Below are positions 14,215 to 20,908 of a DNA stretch of 39,778 nucleotides, piece after piece. The DNA comes from a virus. The DNA lies in IMG/VR virus record IMGVR_UViG_3300042472_000339, positions 1 to 39,778 of that record. One strand, given 5' to 3'. Numbering within the stretch: position 1 is the stretch's first letter; each line of letters opens with the position of its first letter. A program made the translations under genes and the position numbers. Below the pieces are notes generated by a model that worked only from the letters and a program-made list of their open reading frames with translations, ran no database searches and was not told where the DNA came from.

Positions 14215-15216
14215 TTAATCTTGAAACTTTGCCATGCGTTCTGCAAGCAATTCCTGAACCCTATCGTTATACGCCTTGTCCTTTGCCGCTGGGCTCGTGG
14301 TTTGGTATGCGGTAAATATCTTTGAAGCTTGGGAGTAAAGGTTGGCTATTGTGAAATTTGCCCTCAGCCATTTGTCATTCAATGACCACGCGGCTTGGAT
14401 AAACACCTTCAATGCCTCAATGCTATTGCCCTGCTTGTCTATTTTGTCAATGTATTGCATAAGGTTTTTCATTTGCCCTGCGTCTTTGGGCATCATTATG
14501 TAATGTCCGTTCTGGTCCGTTGGATACGCGGCACCCGATAACGCTTCAAACGTTTGGCAAAACACGGTAAAGGCGGCGTACGTGGGGGAGGGCTGGCGGT
14601 CGGCTCGGGATTCATTTTCTTTTTCTTTTTTTCGCCTGCTTTTTTCTTTTTCTTTTTCAACAAGGGAAACTAAGGTAAACGGGTTTACTTTGGGGCTTTG
14701 GAGATTTGTTTCAACTTTTGTACTTTCCCAATTATCAATTGTAACTTTTGCGAAGTGCGAAAATTCCGAAGGATTTTCAAAAGATATATCTGTTGTATTC
14801 TTTGAAGTATTCTTTGTTGTATTCTCTGTATTACATTCGTTAAATTCACCATTATACTTTTGTGATTTTAACTTATTCAGTTTAGTGGATTTCACTAATG
14901 TATTTTCGTTAATTGCGTTAATCAACAATGTGACGTTTATGTCGTAATGCGTTTTGGCGGGAATGCCATGAAGGGTAATCATTATAAATGGAAGTTCCTT
15001 TAATCTTGATTTTGCGCCCCTCAATTCATTTAAGGATAACATTGTTTCCTCCATGATTTCAGCGTCACTTTTGTAAAACTTGCGACCTTTGACGGCTGAG
15101 TACCAATACATGATTTGACTTAAAAGTAATCCAGCGTTAACGCTTCCAGTCAACTTTATGTAAATCGGGTAAACCGCTATCGGTCTTTGATTAAGGTTTA
15201 TTAAAATATCTTTCAT
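14215..15216 (-). CDS. Winged-helix replication initiator (replisome organiser type)
   Basis: 333 aa. Residues 25-105 form a winged-helix DNA-binding domain with the usual phage initiator pattern: AGLLLSQIMYWYS, then KSDAEIMEETMLSLNELRGAKSRL as the recognition region, then a wing ending PAKTHYDI. A low-complexity linker (about 125-205) rich in Asn/Thr/Ser and then Lys/Glu follows, and a helical C-terminal domain (210-300) that in such proteins contacts the helicase or loader. Three 12-bp repeats inside the linker coding sequence resemble origin iterons. It is preceded by a terminator, so it probably has a promoter within 15217-15233. Confidence 0.78.
   Translation of the reverse strand: MKDILINLNQRPIAVYPIYIKLTGSVNAGLLLSQIMYWYSAVKGRKFYKSDAEIMEETMLSLNELRGAKSRLKELPFIMITLHGIPAKTHYDINVTLLINAINENTLVKSTKLNKLKSQKYNGEFNECNTENTTKNTSKNTTDISFENPSEFSHFAKVTIDNWESTKVETNLQSPKVNPFTLVSLVEKEKEKSRRKKEKENESRADRQPSPTYAAFTVFCQTFEALSGAAYPTDQNGHYIMMPKDAGQMKNLMQYIDKIDKQGNSIEALKVFIQAAWSLNDKWLRANFTIANLYSQASKIFTAYQTTSPAAKDKAYNDRVQELLAERMAKFQD
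14795..14830. other. Three 12-bp direct repeats, candidate replication origin iterons
   Basis: GTATTC recurs at 14795, 14807 and 14819, each within a 12-nt unit (GTATTCTTTGAA, GTATTCTTTGTT, GTATTCTCTGTA). The surrounding 100 bp are AT-rich. Initiator genes of lambda-like phages carry their origin inside the linker region in this way. The repeats also encode NTTK/NTSK/NTTD, so a purely coding cause is possible. Confidence 0.4.
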
Positions 15217-15228
15217 ATAGCATATTTT

Positions 15229-15256
15229 AAAAAGGCGCAGGTATTAAACCCGCGCC
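15229..15256 (-). terminator. Intrinsic terminator after the ParB-like gene
   Basis: 8-bp stem with one G-U pair (15234-15241, 15249-15256), 7-nt loop, followed by five T residues on the minus strand (15233-15229). It separates the ParB-like gene from the initiator, whose ATG is only 12 nt beyond the T-run. Confidence 0.75.
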
Positions 15257-15264
15257 CAATTTTA

Positions 15265-16065
15265 TTATTTTTGTAAAATAATCCTTGTTTTACCTTGGTT
15301 TCTAAAATTGTAAATATGCTCAATGTTTGCCATTATAACACTCATTGTTGAACTTCTCCTGTGTTGGTCAGGATAAGTAGTTGCCTTTTTTACAAATTGA
15401 TTTAAATTAAATTCAGGATTACTTATACATCTATTTAAACTTCTTAAGTAAGCAATTATCATAACATCTGGAATAACTGTTTTAATTTTTCTTGCGGCAT
15501 TAAAAATATACTCAGCTTTATTATTAGGATCGAATTTATAATACCCTTTTCTAATTAAATCGCCTTTTTCGCTATTGCCTTTTGAGTAAATATCTCTAGT
15601 ACTATCAAGGCTTGTTAATTCTGCGCAAATCATTAATCCAAAATCTTTATTAGCCTCGTAAAATTCTTGTAATCTAATATAATCTTTATATCCTAAATCG
15701 CAGTAACTTCTAATATAGTCTGCTATTGACCAGTTAGATTGATTTCTGTTTAGCGTTATGGCTGTTTTTAAATCATAATTATTTACTTTATGGTAGTAAA
15801 TAATTGAATTTAATTTTTTTGCAGCCATTAATCTGTGTTGACCGTCTATAACTTCGTAATTTTCGTTCACAATAATTGGCATTTGTAAAAATCCATTTTC
15901 CTCTATAGATTTTACCAACCTTTCAACATTTGCTAAATTAATGTTTCTATTTCCTTCCAGAATTTTAAAAACACTAAGATCATTAGTTGAGTGAATCTGT
16001 AAATCATTTTGGCTCATCGCTGGTATTGCGTCCGCCAAAATTGGATTTGATTGTAAATTTAACAT
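15265..16065 (-). CDS. ParB/sulfiredoxin-like domain protein
   Basis: 266 aa. The ParB-like N-terminal domain is clear: LVKSIEENGFLQMPIIV followed by NYEVIDGQHRLMAAKKL with the DGQHR motif at 74-78. The following NRNQSNWSIADYI segment (about 107-119) is usual in phage members of this family. ParB-fold proteins bind and hydrolyse CTP, and some relatives are nucleases; which applies here cannot be read from sequence. The gene is markedly AT-rich against its flanks. It is flanked by terminators on both sides, and a structured RNA region lies immediately upstream, so it forms its own unit. Confidence 0.8.
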   Translation of the reverse strand: MLNLQSNPILADAIPAMSQNDLQIHSTNDLSVFKILEGNRNINLANVERLVKSIEENGFLQMPIIVNENYEVIDGQHRLMAAKKLNSIIYYHKVNNYDLKTAITLNRNQSNWSIADYIRSYCDLGYKDYIRLQEFYEANKDFGLMICAELTSLDSTRDIYSKGNSEKGDLIRKGYYKFDPNNKAEYIFNAARKIKTVIPDVMIIAYLRSLNRCISNPEFNLNQFVKKATTYPDQHRRSSTMSVIMANIEHIYNFRNQGKTRIILQK

Positions 16066-16086
16066 ATAAAAAATTTAAGAAATTAC

Positions 16087-16121
16087 AAAAAAAAATGCCA
16101 ACGAGTAGCAGTTCGTTGGCA
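16087..16121 (-). terminator. Intrinsic terminator upstream of the ParB-like gene
   Basis: Perfect 9-bp stem, 8-nt loop and a nine-T run on the minus strand. Ends either the methyltransferase operon, the candidate small RNA, or both. Confidence 0.88.
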
Positions 16122-16183
16122 AAGGTTAGAACAAAAATAGTTGTTCCAATTTCCTTTTGAATACCTGCTACGCCATTCAAAAG
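16087..16183 (-). ncRNA. Candidate structured small RNA (three hairpins, complementary loops)
   Basis: On the minus strand, hairpin 1 (16183-16154) has a 9-bp stem CTTTTGAAT/ATTCAAAAG and a 12-nt loop. Hairpin 2 (16146-16129) has a 6-bp stem GAACAA/TTGTTC. Hairpin 3 (16121-16096) has a 9-bp stem TGCCAACGA/TCGTTGGCA and is followed by nine T residues (16095-16087), a strong terminator. Loop 1 contains GTAGCAG and loop 3 contains CTGCTAC, perfect 7-nt complements, so a kissing interaction is possible. A -7-like box TATATTTAC at 16197-16189 would start the RNA right at hairpin 1. It could instead be the 3' UTR of the 16973-16209 operon or a DNA site for the ParB-like protein. Confidence 0.5.
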
Positions 16184-16188
16184 AATAC

Positions 16189-16197
16189 GTAAATATA
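16189..16197 (-). promoter_or_regulatory. -7-like box of the candidate small RNA
   Basis: TATATTTAC on the minus strand, within a 13-nt stretch TTTGTATATTTAC identical to that of the promoter at 7303-7315. No good -33 box is found at 16-nt spacing (GGAA instead of TTTG), so promoter activity is uncertain. Confidence 0.35.
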
Positions 16198-16208
16198 CAA
16201 AATATTAA

Positions 16209-16364
16209 TTACTTTCCCTTTCTTTTTTTCCACGGCGGATTCCCAATCGCGCTTTGCATTTCCATGTATTTTACCACGGCTGGCGGGGTTTCGTATGTCA
16301 CAGAGGCGCACGGATGCACCTCTGTCAAAACCTTGTCCAAGGCTGCTTTAATGAAGTTTGCCAT
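16209..16364 (-). CDS. Small hypothetical protein, 51 aa
   Basis: Starts MANFIKAALDKVL, ends WKKRKGK. The ATG follows the methyltransferase stop directly (TAAATG), which argues for translational coupling. The basic C-terminus and Pro-rich middle (TPPAV, GNPPW) give no family match. Confidence 0.6.
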   Translation of the reverse strand: MANFIKAALDKVLTEVHPCASVTYETPPAVVKYMEMQSAIGNPPWKKRKGK

Positions 16365-16973
16365 TTACTTTCCCTCCCTTTTAACAAATAACAACCCCCA
16401 CGGCGTTACCTCCGTTGTTTCCCTGAGTAAGTCAAAACCGTGGCGATGAAACACGGCAACCCATTCGTCTTTTTGCTTTAAGTTAATATGTCCCCATTCA
16501 ATGTCGAACGCTGGATCGGCTGAGGCATAAGGCGTGGAGGTGAAATAAAAATACTTGTTGCAGGCTTTGTGAAGGATTGGCATGACAAAGGATATTTGCG
16601 CGTCGGTCATGTGTTCAAATACTTCGGTGGAATAAATAGCATCATACTTTCCTTTTATCCTCAATTCATACCTGCCCTGTTGATATTTTGAAGCCCACTT
16701 TGCAAGCATATATTTTGACGGTTCAACGCCCTTGCTTATCGCAAATTCCCTTTCATACGGGTTAATGTCATAGCCAACGTAATTATACAAGCCCACGCGC
16801 TGGCAGGCTGAAAGAAAGAAGCCAAGCCCTGAACCGAACTCGAACACGGATTTACAACCCATGATTTGTAAAACCCGTGCGCCGTTGGTATGCAAGTTTA
16901 CAAGGGGTTCATAGTCGCGCGTGGTAAAACCAAGCTCAACGGATTTGTCGAAAAAGAATTTGTTATCAATCAT
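16365..16973 (-). CDS. Class I SAM-dependent methyltransferase
   Basis: 202 aa Rossmann methyltransferase. Motif I is EFGSGLGFF (45-53), followed by an acidic strand end in VGYDINP (66-72). YDAIYSTEVFEHM (about 109-121) and a late GHINLKQKDEW plus HGF region are typical of methyltransferases acting on small molecules or glycans. There is no DPPY-type motif, so it is unlikely to be a DNA base amino-methylase. First gene of the leftward arm; it is divergent from ssb and has a promoter-like TATCTTTG box about 95 nt upstream. The substrate is unknown; the glycosyltransferase at 17944 could be a partner. Confidence 0.8.
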   Translation of the reverse strand: MIDNKFFFDKSVELGFTTRDYEPLVNLHTNGARVLQIMGCKSVFEFGSGLGFFLSACQRVGLYNYVGYDINPYEREFAISKGVEPSKYMLAKWASKYQQGRYELRIKGKYDAIYSTEVFEHMTDAQISFVMPILHKACNKYFYFTSTPYASADPAFDIEWGHINLKQKDEWVAVFHRHGFDLLRETTEVTPWGLLFVKREGK

Positions 16974-17067
16974 TTGCTTTTGTTTTTAAAAATGCAAGTG
17001 AAGGAATCTAATCTTCGTCTTTTTGCCATCGCAAAACATTTTAAACACTAAACTAACTTGCGCCCCA

Positions 17068-17095
17068 AAGATATAAATAATTTTGTTAAAAAATA
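17068..17095 (-). promoter_or_regulatory. Leftward arm promoter
   Basis: Minus strand TATCTTTG (17075-17068), a perfect TAnnTTTG box, with TTTT at the -33 position 16 nt upstream. The predicted leader to the methyltransferase ATG is about 88 nt and contains a short ORF beginning MFCDGKKTK. Confidence 0.6.
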
Positions 17096-17102
17096 TTTTA
17101 AA

Positions 17103-17130
17103 TTTGATAACAAATAAATTATTATCTTTG
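17103..17130 (+). promoter_or_regulatory. Rightward promoter upstream of ssb
   Basis: TTTG (17103-17106), 16-nt spacer, TATCTTTG (17123-17130): full match to both Bacteroidota boxes. The predicted start is about 10 nt before the ssb ATG, giving a very short leader with no Shine-Dalgarno motif. Confidence 0.72.
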
Positions 17131-17147
17131 CAGAAAGAAAAAATAAA

Positions 17148-17561
17148 ATGATAAAATTAATAGTTGCAGGTCGCATTGGTCAGGACGCTGAAATAAAATC
17201 GGTTGGCGATACCACCGTTTGCTCTTTCTCGGTTGCTCATACGGAAAAGACGTTTGGTAATAATCCCACGGAAAAAACGGTTTGGGTCACTTGCTCAATG
17301 TGGGGTGAGCGTGGTTCAAAGCTTGCACCGCACTTGGTAAAGGGAACGTATGTCGTGGTCGAAGGCACAGGCGGCGTGAATGCGTATATGAAAAACGGAG
17401 AACCCACGGGAATCATTCGTTGCATGGTTAATAACATCGAATTTGGAGGCAAGGCAACGGCGGGGGAGAACACCTCTGGCGGGTATGTTAATCCATTGAC
17501 AAGTCCAGCCGTTCAGGAATTAAAAAAAGAATTAAACGCTGACGAACCATTCCCATTTTAA
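17148..17561 (+). CDS. ssb: Single-stranded DNA-binding protein
   Basis: 137 aa. The OB-fold spans about 1-105, with MIKLIVAGRIGQDAEIK at the start and TEKTVWVTCSMWGERGSKLAPHL in the centre. A short linker follows, then the acidic tip DEPFPF (132-137), matching the SSB C-terminal peptide that recruits replication and repair partners. It protects ssDNA during phage replication and recombination. It is the first gene of the rightward arm, directly behind the best promoter in the window, so it is probably expressed early even though it shares a strand with late genes. Confidence 0.95.
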   Translation: MIKLIVAGRIGQDAEIKSVGDTTVCSFSVAHTEKTFGNNPTEKTVWVTCSMWGERGSKLAPHLVKGTYVVVEGTGGVNAYMKNGEPTGIIRCMVNNIEFGGKATAGENTSGGYVNPLTSPAVQELKKELNADEPFPF

Positions 17562-17562
17562 T

Positions 17563-17787
17563 ATGACACCTGAGTATCAAAGGCAGTATCGGGAAAATAT
17601 GACCGAGTACCAAAAGCAAAAGTTAAGGGAATATTTTAGGCTTTATCACCAGAATCAATCGCCTGAGAAAAAGGCTGAGAAAAGAATTAGGAATCAAGCA
17701 TGGTATCAAGCGAATAAGGAAAGGGTGAATAAATACCAAATGGAAAGATATTACAGATTAAAAGAAAAGAAAAATGAATGTGAATAA
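17563..17787 (+). CDS. Small basic Arg/Lys/Tyr-rich protein, paralogue 3
   Basis: 74 aa starting MTPEYQRQYRENM, with repeated Y-x-x-N-x-x units and AWYQANKERVNKY. Related to the tandem pair at 8629-9130 in the opposite arm. It follows ssb by 1 nt. Highly charged and helical; nucleic-acid binding is inferred from composition only. Confidence 0.65.
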   Translation: MTPEYQRQYRENMTEYQKQKLREYFRLYHQNQSPEKKAEKRIRNQAWYQANKERVNKYQMERYYRLKEKKNECE

Positions 17788-17947
17788 ACAAACGCCCGCC
17801 GTTTTTTCGGTAAGCTATCGGGACGAAAAGATAAGAAAGAAGTTGTTAGACTTACAATTTCAACTCTGGAAGGAAACGAATGTCAAACACTCGATGGAGG
17901 ATGTATTAAGTATTTTATTGGATAATTACCAAAAGCACAATAAATGA
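17774..17947 (+). CDS. Small ribbon-helix-helix-like protein, 57 aa
   Basis: Overlaps the previous gene by 14 nt and the glycosyltransferase by 4 nt (ATGA). After a short N-terminus it reads FSVSYRDEKIRKKLLDL, then a loop and SMEDVLSILLDNYQK, the strand-helix-helix pattern of CopG/Arc-type regulators. The fold is suggested, not proven. If correct, it may be an autoregulator of the rightward arm. Confidence 0.55.
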   Translation: MNVNKQTPAVFSVSYRDEKIRKKLLDLQFQLWKETNVKHSMEDVLSILLDNYQKHNK

Positions 17948-18948
17948 GGTTAGGCATTGTAACCAATTTAACCAGCCCCACAACCGATTATTACCGTTCG
18001 GTAAATCCATTCATGCGGCTTCGTTCGCAAATGGTAAATCTAACCATTACCTATTTGAATCCTGAGACCGTAAAATGGTACGATTTTTACGACGTTGACG
18101 TTATCCTTTTCCAACGCCCCAACGGTGACGGCATGTTATCAATGATCGCGGAGGCAAAGAAGATGGGTAAAAAAATCATTCTTGACCACGACGATTTATT
18201 GCATGAGGTCAACGCCGCGAATCCAGCGTCGGCACACTTCGGGAAACCCCAGGTAAAAGAATCGGTTGAAAAGGCTTTTAAGTACGCAGATTTTATCATT
18301 GTTTCAACGCCCTTTCTTAAAGAGTTTTACAAACAATTCTTTGACGAAAGTAAAATAATGGTTATTCCAAATGCTATTGACTTCCATGTAACGCCGCTTT
18401 GCCCCGTGTCACCTGATAAGCTTGAGGCAAAGGTTAAACGCGTGTTGTGGCGTGGTTCAATGACGCACATAGAGGACTTGAAAACCGTTGATACATTTTG
18501 GCATTATGTAAGTGAACGCAAAGACACCGAGGTTGCATTCATTGGAATCCCTGAGTGGCTTGGCAAAACATTGTATCCCAATGTTAAGGTGATTCCCTGG
18601 AACAATTCCCTTTTCCAGTATTTCGAGCTGATAAAAAACAGTGCGGCTCATTATGCCGTGTTCCCTTTGACCAATGATAATTTTAACCAAAGCAAGTCAA
18701 ATAACTTTGCGATGGAAATGCTTGTCACTGGTTGCGTTCCTTATGCACCGAAGCAAATCACGGAGTTTAATGTTCCAGGGGTGCGGTTGTATGAAGGTTC
18801 GGACGATTTGTATTATCAATTTGAAAAGGCATTGGCAAAGGATGGGGATTATTTCAATCATTTGCAGGCAGGAAGGAAATGGCTTTTGACTGAGCGAAAT
18901 TTGCTCACAGTCAACAACAAAAGAAAACAAGTGTTAAAAGGAATATAA
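17944..18948 (+). CDS. GT-B fold glycosyltransferase (family 4-like)
   Basis: 334 aa. The N-terminal half has DVDVILFQRP and KIILDHDDLL strands; VIPNAIDF marks the inter-domain region. The C-terminal half has the RGSMTHIEDL start and an SNNFAMEMLVTGCVPYAP segment matching the nucleotide-sugar-binding E-rich motif of GT4-type enzymes. The donor sugar and acceptor cannot be read. In phages such enzymes modify DNA bases, virion proteins or host surface glycans. No hydroxymethyl-pyrimidine synthesis genes are visible, so base glucosylation has no obvious substrate here; virion or surface modification is more likely. Confidence 0.8.
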   Translation: MRLGIVTNLTSPTTDYYRSVNPFMRLRSQMVNLTITYLNPETVKWYDFYDVDVILFQRPNGDGMLSMIAEAKKMGKKIILDHDDLLHEVNAANPASAHFGKPQVKESVEKAFKYADFIIVSTPFLKEFYKQFFDESKIMVIPNAIDFHVTPLCPVSPDKLEAKVKRVLWRGSMTHIEDLKTVDTFWHYVSERKDTEVAFIGIPEWLGKTLYPNVKVIPWNNSLFQYFELIKNSAAHYAVFPLTNDNFNQSKSNNFAMEMLVTGCVPYAPKQITEFNVPGVRLYEGSDDLYYQFEKALAKDGDYFNHLQAGRKWLLTERNLLTVNNKRKQVLKGI

Positions 18949-19280
18949 TGACAACAGCATTTAAGGTAGATTGGTCAAAAATTATAAATCAACCAGAGGA
19001 AAAGTCTTTTGATATTTACTCGAATAATAAGGCGAATCCAATTCGTTGGTTGGAGCATGGTTATAATCAACTTGATTACGGTGAATACTTTACAAAAGAA
19101 ATATGGGACAAAGCAGACGCCATGCAAATGGAAATCATGGACAATTTTTCTCAATGGCTTCATGATAATGAATGGGAAATAAATCACACCGAGGCTACAT
19201 GGTTTCATTATAAAAACTTAAATAAAGATTATAAGTTTTCGGATGTTTACCAACTCTTTTTAAAAAGCAGGGAGGCATGA
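18948..19280 (+). CDS. Hypothetical protein, 110 aa
   Basis: Acidic and aromatic-rich (many Trp, Tyr, Asn). Starts one base into the glycosyltransferase stop (TAATG) and overlaps the ParB-methyltransferase gene by 4 nt. No domain recognised. AT-rich compared with the following gene. Confidence 0.6.
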   Translation: MTTAFKVDWSKIINQPEEKSFDIYSNNKANPIRWLEHGYNQLDYGEYFTKEIWDKADAMQMEIMDNFSQWLHDNEWEINHTEATWFHYKNLNKDYKFSDVYQLFLKSREA

Positions 19281-20584
19281 AGCTAAAGGATATTAAACCA
19301 AACCCAAACAACCCACGCGTCCTCAGGGACGAAAAGTTTCAAAAGCTAAAGCAAAGTATCACAGAGTTTCCTAAGATGCTTTCCCTTCGCCCAATGGTCA
19401 TTGATGAAAATAACGTGGTGCTTGGTGGCAACATGAGGCTTCGCGCCTTGCAGGAACTTGGATTCACGGACATTGAGGAGGCATGGGTAAAACGAAGCAG
19501 CGATTTAACTGAGGAGGAAAAGAGGCGGTTCATCATTGCGGACAACGTCGCCTTTGGGGAATGGGACTGGGACACACTGGCGAACGATTGGGAAGTCGTG
19601 GACTTGGAGGCATGGGGCTTGGATATACCGCAGTTTGAAAATGAGGTAGAGGAACTTGAGGCAAGTGAAGACGATTATGACGTGCCCGAATGGGGCATTG
19701 AAACGGACATTGTCATTGGTGACTTGTTCGAGATTGGGGAGCATCGGTTACTTTGTGGGGATTCAACGGACGCCTCTGACGTTGCTTTATTATTTGACGG
19801 CAAACTTGCAGATATGGTAATGACTGACCCACCTTACAATGTAGATTATGCGAGTAAAAATAAAATGCTTAATTATTCAGATAAAGGCGCAAGAATTCAA
19901 GATGACATTGAGAATGATAAAATGGACGATAATTCTTTTTATAAATTTTTATATGATTTTTATTTAGCATTAGGAACTTTTACAAAACAAGGCGGTTCGT
20001 GGTACGTATGGCATACAGACAACGAAAGAATTAATTTTACAAAAGCCTTTAAAGATTCAGGAATGTATTTTAGTCAATGTTTAATATGGGTAAAAAATAA
20101 TTTAGTTTTAGGTAGATTGGATTATCAAAAAAAACATGAAACCTGCCTATATGGATGGAAAGAAGGAGCGGGACATTATTTTACAAATCAAAGGACAAAC
20201 ACAACAGTAATTGAAGATAAGTTAGATATAAAAAAACTAACAAAAGACGAAATGAAAAAAATGCTAACTGAAATGTTAAGAGATAAAACAAAGTCAACAG
20301 TTATACATTGCGATAAACCACATCAAAGCGATTTACACCCAACAATGAAACCAATTTTATTAATAGCTCCATTAATTGAAAACAGTTCCAGAGTTGGCGA
20401 AATTGTAGCGGACGGCTTCCTCGGTTCAGGCTCCACCATGGTAGCCGCGCACCAATTAAAACGCCGTTGTTTTGGCATGGAACTTGAACCAAAGTATTGC
20501 GCCGTTATCATTGACCGCATGGCAAAGTTAGACCCGTCGTTAAAAATTACAAGGAATGGCAAGGAGTACAAAACAGCACAGTAA
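19277..20584 (+). CDS. ParB-domain / beta-class DNA methyltransferase fusion
   Basis: 435 aa. The N-terminal ParB-like domain (about 1-110) has KDIKPNPNNPR and VVLGGNMRLRAL (48-58). The C-terminal DNA amino-methyltransferase has catalytic DPPY at 184-187 and the SAM-binding FLGSGST at 381-387. Motif IV before motif I defines the beta class; DPPY favours N6-adenine methylation. The target-recognition region between them (about 19850-20400) is strikingly AT-rich compared with both ends, suggesting exchange of specificity. Likely protects phage DNA against host restriction or acts as an orphan modifier; no cognate endonuclease is adjacent. Confidence 0.9.
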   Translation: MKLKDIKPNPNNPRVLRDEKFQKLKQSITEFPKMLSLRPMVIDENNVVLGGNMRLRALQELGFTDIEEAWVKRSSDLTEEEKRRFIIADNVAFGEWDWDTLANDWEVVDLEAWGLDIPQFENEVEELEASEDDYDVPEWGIETDIVIGDLFEIGEHRLLCGDSTDASDVALLFDGKLADMVMTDPPYNVDYASKNKMLNYSDKGARIQDDIENDKMDDNSFYKFLYDFYLALGTFTKQGGSWYVWHTDNERINFTKAFKDSGMYFSQCLIWVKNNLVLGRLDYQKKHETCLYGWKEGAGHYFTNQRTNTTVIEDKLDIKKLTKDEMKKMLTEMLRDKTKSTVIHCDKPHQSDLHPTMKPILLIAPLIENSSRVGEIVADGFLGSGSTMVAAHQLKRRCFGMELEPKYCAVIIDRMAKLDPSLKITRNGKEYKTAQ

Positions 20585-20590
20585 CAGCAC

Positions 20591-20908
20591 ATGGCAGCAA
20601 AGGACATAATAAAGCATAAGTTTCCCAAAGGACAATCAGGCAACCCCAACGGTCGCCCTAAGAAGCTCCCTGCCCTTGACTTGATTATGGCGAATGTCAT
20701 GGGGCAGGAGAAAGACGGTATCACGGCGGCTGAGGCGATTATCATGAAGCTGAGGGAACAGGCGGCAAAGGGTGACATCAAGGCGGCGCAGTTGCTCCTT
20801 GACAGGGCATACGGCAAGGCAAAGCAAAACATTGATATTACGACGCAAGGGGAAAAAGTGACCGTGCCAACGATTATATTTACAAAGGAAAATAATAACA
20901 ATGAATAA
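20591..20908 (+). CDS. DUF5681-type protein, probable small terminase subunit
   Basis: 105 aa beginning with the DUF5681 signature FPKGQSGNPNGRPKK, followed by a helical region ending in LLLDRAYGKAKQ and a short C-terminal tail. Proteins of this family are regularly encoded just before the large terminase, and here TerL follows after one insertion. It would recognise phage DNA and load the packaging motor. The assignment rests on signature and position. Confidence 0.7.
   Translation: MAAKDIIKHKFPKGQSGNPNGRPKKLPALDLIMANVMGQEKDGITAAEAIIMKLREQAAKGDIKAAQLLLDRAYGKAKQNIDITTQGEKVTVPTIIFTKENNNNE

Noticed and set aside
16990-17044. 17-codon ORF (MFCDGKKTK...) in the leader of the methyltransferase
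   Set aside because: Too short to support as a gene; could be a leader peptide but nothing specific indicates it.
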